Origin: Paragorgia papillata
Taxonomy: Eukaryota > Cnidaria > Anthozoa > Scleralcyonacea > Coralliidae
Assembly (NCBI GenBank): GCA_035771165.1
Contig: JAWNZC010000234.1
Location: 310,001 to 374,000, forward strand
Direction: 5' to 3'
DNA length: 64,000 bases
The notes beneath the pieces were generated by a model that was not told the DNA's origin, ran no database searches, and saw nothing but the letters and a program-made list of their open reading frames with translations. Below are positions 59,511 through 64,000 of the stretch, one piece after another (position 1 is the stretch's first letter; each line of letters starts with the position of its first letter). Position numbers and translations under genes: made by a program.

Positions 59511-60017
59511 CTTCCATTGGTTCAAAGTAGTTGAAGCCGGAATGAGTCACGAATTCTTCACGCTTAGATGATTTGGTTTCGTTGTTCAGTTGACATTTAT
59601 ACAGACTCTGTTTTTTCTGCTTCTGTTCTTTTTCGTAATTGAAAGACCGACAAAGAGAACCTTCGGTTAAGCACGAACGACCACAATCCATTATATTGTC
59701 GACTTCTGTTTCAAAGATGGCAGAATTGTTGAGACGATGTTCTGATAACACATATATGAGAAAGCTTAGATTAGAATTCATAAAAAAAAATTAGAGTTTT
59801 GCTGAGTTCAATGCAGTACATTTCTCAGTACATGCATGCGTACATCACCTTTAGCTGTAAGAATAAACATCCCACTCGTAATGGACGCCACTGCATGGTT
59901 GTTAAGGAACATTAGCAATAAAACAACGGAGAAGGTGGAACAGCCAGAAAGAACCGTTTCATATGCCCTAGGCAAGGCTTTGCTCAGATATTCTTTGACT
60001 CTCGTTTTGTTTGGCAT
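59511..60017 (-). CDS. Signal-peptide and PAN/Apple exons, likely 5' end of the pentraxin gene
   Basis: Exon 1 (60,017-59,849) starts at an ATG and reads MPNKTRVKEYLSKAL, with a hydrophobic core STFSVVLLLMFLNNHAVAS that fits a signal peptide or anchor. Exon 2 (59,741-59,511, 231 nt) follows after a TTATCAG acceptor; the phase-1 join gives AKEHRLNNSA. It carries a PAN/Apple-like pattern: MDCGRSCL, GSLCRSFNYE, SLYKCQLNNETK and SGFNYFEP. It ends at a GAAG|GTAAGC donor in phase 1. PAN domains bind proteins or sugars in secreted proteins. The next same-strand exon seen is the 49-nt pentraxin-side exon at 44,182, which starts in phase 0, so at least one exon is missing from my reading, or these are two genes. 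Confidence 0.65.
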
Positions 60018-60211
60018 GATAATTTTCACGGCTAAAAAATAGGAATAAAAGAATACGTAAAAGTTGAAAAAAGTTGTGCTTTAGCCTCCGTTCCGTTCGA
60101 AGACAAGACAAGTTTTATTACGCACGGGAAGAAAATACAAATTTAACGATTCAGTCGTGCATGACCACCTGTAATAATCATATAAGGCTAATCTATACAG
60201 GTGATCATTAA

Positions 60212-60567
60212 AATGCATATGACACGAAAATTTCGATTGTTTTGTTTTTGCAGTTTTTGGTTTTCTTGCTTCGTTCATGAGATATTTCAGCTTGTTTGAT
60301 ATGTATATGTAAATGTTGCCAGCCATATGTCTTTGACATAATTAAACGAAACTACTTGAAATCCTGCATGTTTGGTGTTGTGTATAGCTTTTTCATTATG
60401 CTAAGCCATTATGCGCGTGTACGTCACAACATTTGACATTTACATACCAAACAAATTGAAATATCTCAAGAACGAAGCAAGGTAAGCAAAAACTGCAAAA
60501 CGTGTCACTCTATAATTTTAAGTGTTCTTTCAAGCAAAACAATCTAAATTTTCGTGTCATATGCACT
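60212..60567. mobile_element. 356-bp MITE flanked by TTAA
   Basis: Inverted ends AATGCATATGACACGAAAAT and complement lie between TTAA sites (60,208-60,211 and 60,568-60,571). The arms pair for about 130 bp (shared GAACGAAGCAAG). TTAA duplication fits piggyBac or Kolobok-type mobilisation. Confidence 0.8.
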
Positions 60568-61719
60568 TTAAGCATTTACATTAAATATAGAGTAGCCAGG
60601 AAAGTAAATGTACATGCATGGATAGAAGGCAGTATAATTATATCTTCTAGAAAAATCAGGGTTTTTTTTTCCCCAAATAGTGAAAATAGTTACAGTACAA
60701 AAAACAGTTAAATATGGATATAGTTATTCAGCGGGAGGCGAAAGGAACGTCTGCCATATTCCTATTCATAAAAGCGTACAAACCAAATTAGTATGATTGA
60801 CGTCAAGTTTACTTAACAGGTCGTAAATATACTAAGCTCTAATCAAACGAGAAAGCAAGCCATGGCAAGTTAACTTGCGATGCCACTAGTCAAACGTCGG
60901 CACAAGTCGTCGCAACTTCTGTACTTTCGCGAGTTCCTATGCTCTTGCGGGATAAAGTCATGCACTAGTAAATAAAATATAGAAACTGATGACGGGCAAT
61001 AGCCACAAACTGAGCCGTTTAATTAATCATGTAAGTTGTTAAAATGTCATCTCAGAGGAGAGATGAAAAAAAAAAAAAAAGAACTAGAAATAAATAATTT
61101 TGTATATCTGAATTTGACCATTTATTCAAAACAAGTTTTCGGCATCTTCCGAGTCCGCCATGTTGAATTGCAATTTCTATGGCGACGGGGCACGAAAGAC
61201 GCATCGACTTGTGTTTTGTGTTGAAACAACTCGCAAGTTCAAAAAAAAATTGCGATGAAATTTAAACAAGCTCAAATTAGTCGCAAGCTAACGCAATCTA
61301 CCGCAAGTCATCGCAAGCTGGCGGTCAAACGAGGCACATGCAAGCTAAAACTTGTGAGGAATTGTGTTCTCGTTTATTTATTTTTATTTTTTATTTATTT
61401 GATTTGCCACTGCTAAATTACAAAGGCGATCACAACAACAATAACAACAAAATAAATGATAGAAACGTTGGCTGGGTGGCCGCGACAGCTTACGCAAATT
61501 ATAGCGGTCCCAGGATATAGTTAAGATATCAAAAGATAAATGAAATAATAATAATATGGTCAACTGCAACGGCAGAGAGTACCAGTCAAACTCCGGGCTG
61601 AGCCACACTTTTGGCAGGATCAGGGCTTGATCAGAGCTTTAAGCTAAACGCAAAATGGTGTTTTACTTTCAAGATTTTTTGGGAAGATGTTTCTGGAATA
61701 ATTTTGACAAAACGGTCAA

Positions 61720-62005
61720 AACACACTGTAAATTTGGCAGTGTTCAGCCAACACTTGATAGGGATTAAATTACACCAAATTGGTGTAAAATGACAACTTA
61801 CACTTTTTTTAGTGTTAATTTACACGCATTATGTGTATTTATACACTTGACACGTGTAGCCACAACACTTGTTTGGTGTAAATCAGGACATAACTAATTT
61901 AACACTATGATCGTGTAAATTTACACTATAAAGTGGTTGTCTAACACTAGGTCAGTGTAAGTTTACACCTGGATAAGTGTAGAAAGACACATGTTTGGTG
62001 TAACC
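61720..62005. repeat. Array of short inverted GTGTAA/TTACAC motifs
   Basis: Over about 285 bp, TTACAC- and GTGTAA-type hexamers alternate every 10-20 bases, forming repeated small palindromes such as TTACACCAAATTGGTGTAA. It is not a simple microsatellite because the spacers differ. Confidence 0.8.
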
Positions 62006-63506
62006 ATGGCTAGAAATCCAGGACACTCAGCGGCAGTGGCCTGTGGGCTCATATTTAGATGGAATATTAATTTGAAAATTCTGATGGCTAAATATCGATC
62101 ATTTCGGCTATAAAGAGAAGTCTATAGCAATAAATGAAAGTAGAGTTATTCGTTAAAATGTCTTATTGACCCATTTCTTACCCAAATATCAAATTACAAA
62201 AGGTTTAATCGTCTAGACAGGCCTGTACCCTCATACTCACAAAAATTGCCGCATAAATTTCGGTTATTATTTCCTAATCCACAGTCATATTTAATAATAA
62301 TAACAGCGGTTAAGACCCTGGCAACCTAGCAACATCTCCATAAGAAATGGCGGACAAGAACCCAAAATTATCGAGGAATGCATTGCTTCTTCACGCCGAG
62401 TTCAGTATTTATCTCGGCGCTTGATGGATTAAATTACAACGACTCGGCTGCAATAAATCGTACATTTTAAGGTCTTTGGGAACCTATTAAACAACGAAAA
62501 AGTGGAACGAACAACTCCGCAAAACAAAGTAACGTTCGTCCCGAGCAAATTCAGACGTTCGCATCGTGGACAAACAACACAGAAGCAGCCAAAATTGGAG
62601 CTCCAAAATAAGTGATATAGCAGATTAATAGACTTTAAACAGCGAATAAGAGGTATGCTTGTGAGGGGCTCGGGAACCTATTTAGGACGCTCCAAACTTA
62701 ATAGAAATTGTAGTGCTGAACGATTGTTCAATTTGGTGAAGTTTTGGACGTTCGCATGTCGGAATTTACAATAATAAATAACCGAAAATGATTGTTCTTT
62801 ATATCTCCTTAAGAAATCTATTGAAGGACGCCATATTGAATTAATTAAAAAGGGATTCAGTGCGCATGCTTTGCCGCCATGTTGTCCTCGATTTCTGGCC
62901 ATGACAACAGAGTCAATCAACACCAGGAAGCGTTAAGCCGAACTTTCCAGCACAATTTTGCGTTTAATGGAAAATATTTTTAAGGTCCCATACTATACCT
63001 GACATATGAAAACATCAATTGCAATATTTTTGAATATTTCTTTGCAAATTTAATAGATTCTAATAAATCTAACTTTGCATATACAGTATGAATTAATACA
63101 CATAGAACATGTTAAAATATATAATTATTTATTATGCCTGGTTTCCATATAGTCCTAAGAGTCGGCATGCGCAATTTACAGTAATCGCTGACCAGTCACA
63201 GACTCAGTCTGGGGACATGGAGACATCTTGTTGGCGTAGTCATACTGAGTTCAACTTTATAATAAACAAGTGATTGTATTTAACAACCGGGTATTGGAGG
63301 TCGAAGAGTATGTAGCCTGAATCCACCCTCCCTTCAACACCTGCAACCTCTGCCCACCCCCCTAAATGAACACATGCAGGCTATGGTTATGGAAACCAGT
63401 TTTCAAGCATACAAGTCACACACCGAGTCAGTTATAACTATATGGCAACCAGGCTTAACTTACATTATTTAATTATATATACAGTAATTGCATGCACTAA
63501 TCTATA

Positions 63507-63507
<1 letters not shown>

Positions 63508-63594
<87 letters not shown>
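63508..63594. repeat. (CT)n followed by (TA)n microsatellite
   Basis: A pure CT run from about 63,511 to 63,566 is followed by alternating TA to 63,593. Confidence 0.95.
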
Positions 63595-63597
<3 letters not shown>

Positions 63598-63611
63598 GAA
63601 TAATTTGAACA

Positions 63612-63939
63612 CTATTGTTCTGCATCACTTAAGTCAAATCGCATTCTAATAAAGTTCCTATCAATGCCATTCACAGTCATAGAGTAAACATCCAAAGGAT
63701 GGTAATCAATCAGATCACTATAATTTGTAAGGACAATTTCATTTAACACCACTACTTCATATGAATGTGCATGTTTACAAAATCGCAGTGCGTACATTTT
63801 TCTGCAACAAAATACCACATCAGAATTTGGCATAATCAACAAATCTTCAATCTTCAAAAAAGCAGGAAATAGGAAATGCCGATGTAAAATTATTGAGCGT
63901 TTGCAATAATGTATTCCATGTATTTCAACCCAGTTGGCC
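63612..63939 (-). CDS. Last exon of an unknown, probably transposon-related protein
   Basis: A TTTTCATATAG acceptor at about 63,941 opens a frame without stops: ANWVEIHGIHYCKRSIILHR, KIEDLLIMPNSDVVFCCRKM, HAHSYEVVVLNEIVLTNYSD, LIDYHPLDVYSMTVNGIDRN, ending SDAEQ. The pattern NWVEIHGxxY...DLxDYHPL resembles the C-terminal part of multi-copy cnidarian transposon proteins I have seen, but I cannot name the family. The rest of the gene lies beyond the window. Confidence 0.55.
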
Positions 63940-64000
63940 CTATATGAAAAGGAGGTAATGATAAAGTATTAATATCATATTACCTTCTAAGAAAGAGATG

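Larger units (their letters stand above)
60572..63610. other. Noncoding interval with repeats
   Basis: No gene is recognised. Contents: an A-rich run at 61,064, a TCGCAAG-rich stretch at 61.2-61.3 kb, the TTTACAC array at 61.7-62.0 kb, and the microsatellite at 63.5 kb. A weak - strand open frame at 62,678-62,923 has no family resemblance. Confidence 0.5.

Overview
The window looks like nuclear DNA from a cnidarian, most likely an anthozoan. The reasons are AT-rich sequence with GT-AG introns, a PAN/pentraxin secreted-protein gene, and a transposon mix (DIRS-type, ISL2EU-like, THAP/DDE, hAT, Penelope-like, CR1/L2-like, DUF6589-like) typical of those genomes. This assignment is inference; no taxon-specific marker was seen. 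There is no bacterial-style operon. Most of the 64 kb is transposable elements, many broken and many nested inside one another.

Layout. 1-1.6 kb: noncoding, with small hairpin and tandem repeats and a 5S-rRNA-like scrap. 1.6-4.5 kb: a THAP-DDE_Tnp_4 transposase pseudogene (-) back to back with a two-exon DUF6589-like gene (+). 4.7-7.6 kb: a CR1/L2-type LINE with one in-frame stop. 8.3-11.7 kb: two Penelope-like copies joined head to head as a palindrome. 11.8-12.3 kb: a G2E3/HECT-like fragment. 12.3-16.2 kb: noncoding repeats, including a solitary arm of a foldback family.

16,184-40,857 is one ISL2EU-like DNA transposon. It has about 47-bp terminal inverted repeats (TIRs) and a 7-bp target duplication. 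Its + strand gene encodes SWIM zinc finger, YqaJ nuclease and Ulp1-type SUMO protease domains; its - strand gene encodes a THAP-DDE transposase. A DIRS-type retrotransposon (20,021-35,750; gag, RT-RNase H, tyrosine recombinase) sits in the Ulp1 part. That retrotransposon is itself hit by a hAT element in RT (21,539-24,208, 8-bp duplication) and by a 5.6-kb foldback palindrome in the recombinase gene (26,453-32,028). Its terminal repeat unit is present three times in tandem.

41-60 kb (-) appears to carry a host secreted protein: signal-peptide exon, PAN/Apple exon, then pentraxin exons. Its presumed introns hold a second nest: a CR1 LINE split by an 8.66-kb DNA element (TAA duplication) that carries two MITEs with 9-bp duplications. 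They also hold a gene interrupted by a 552-bp MITE with a 9-bp duplication. 60-64 kb is repeats plus one coding exon on the - strand at the window edge.

Boundaries were taken from inverted repeats, target duplications and restored reading frames read by eye. Family names rest on motif recognition, not database searches. Several apparent ORF starts use non-ATG codons, so starts of pseudogene fragments are approximate.
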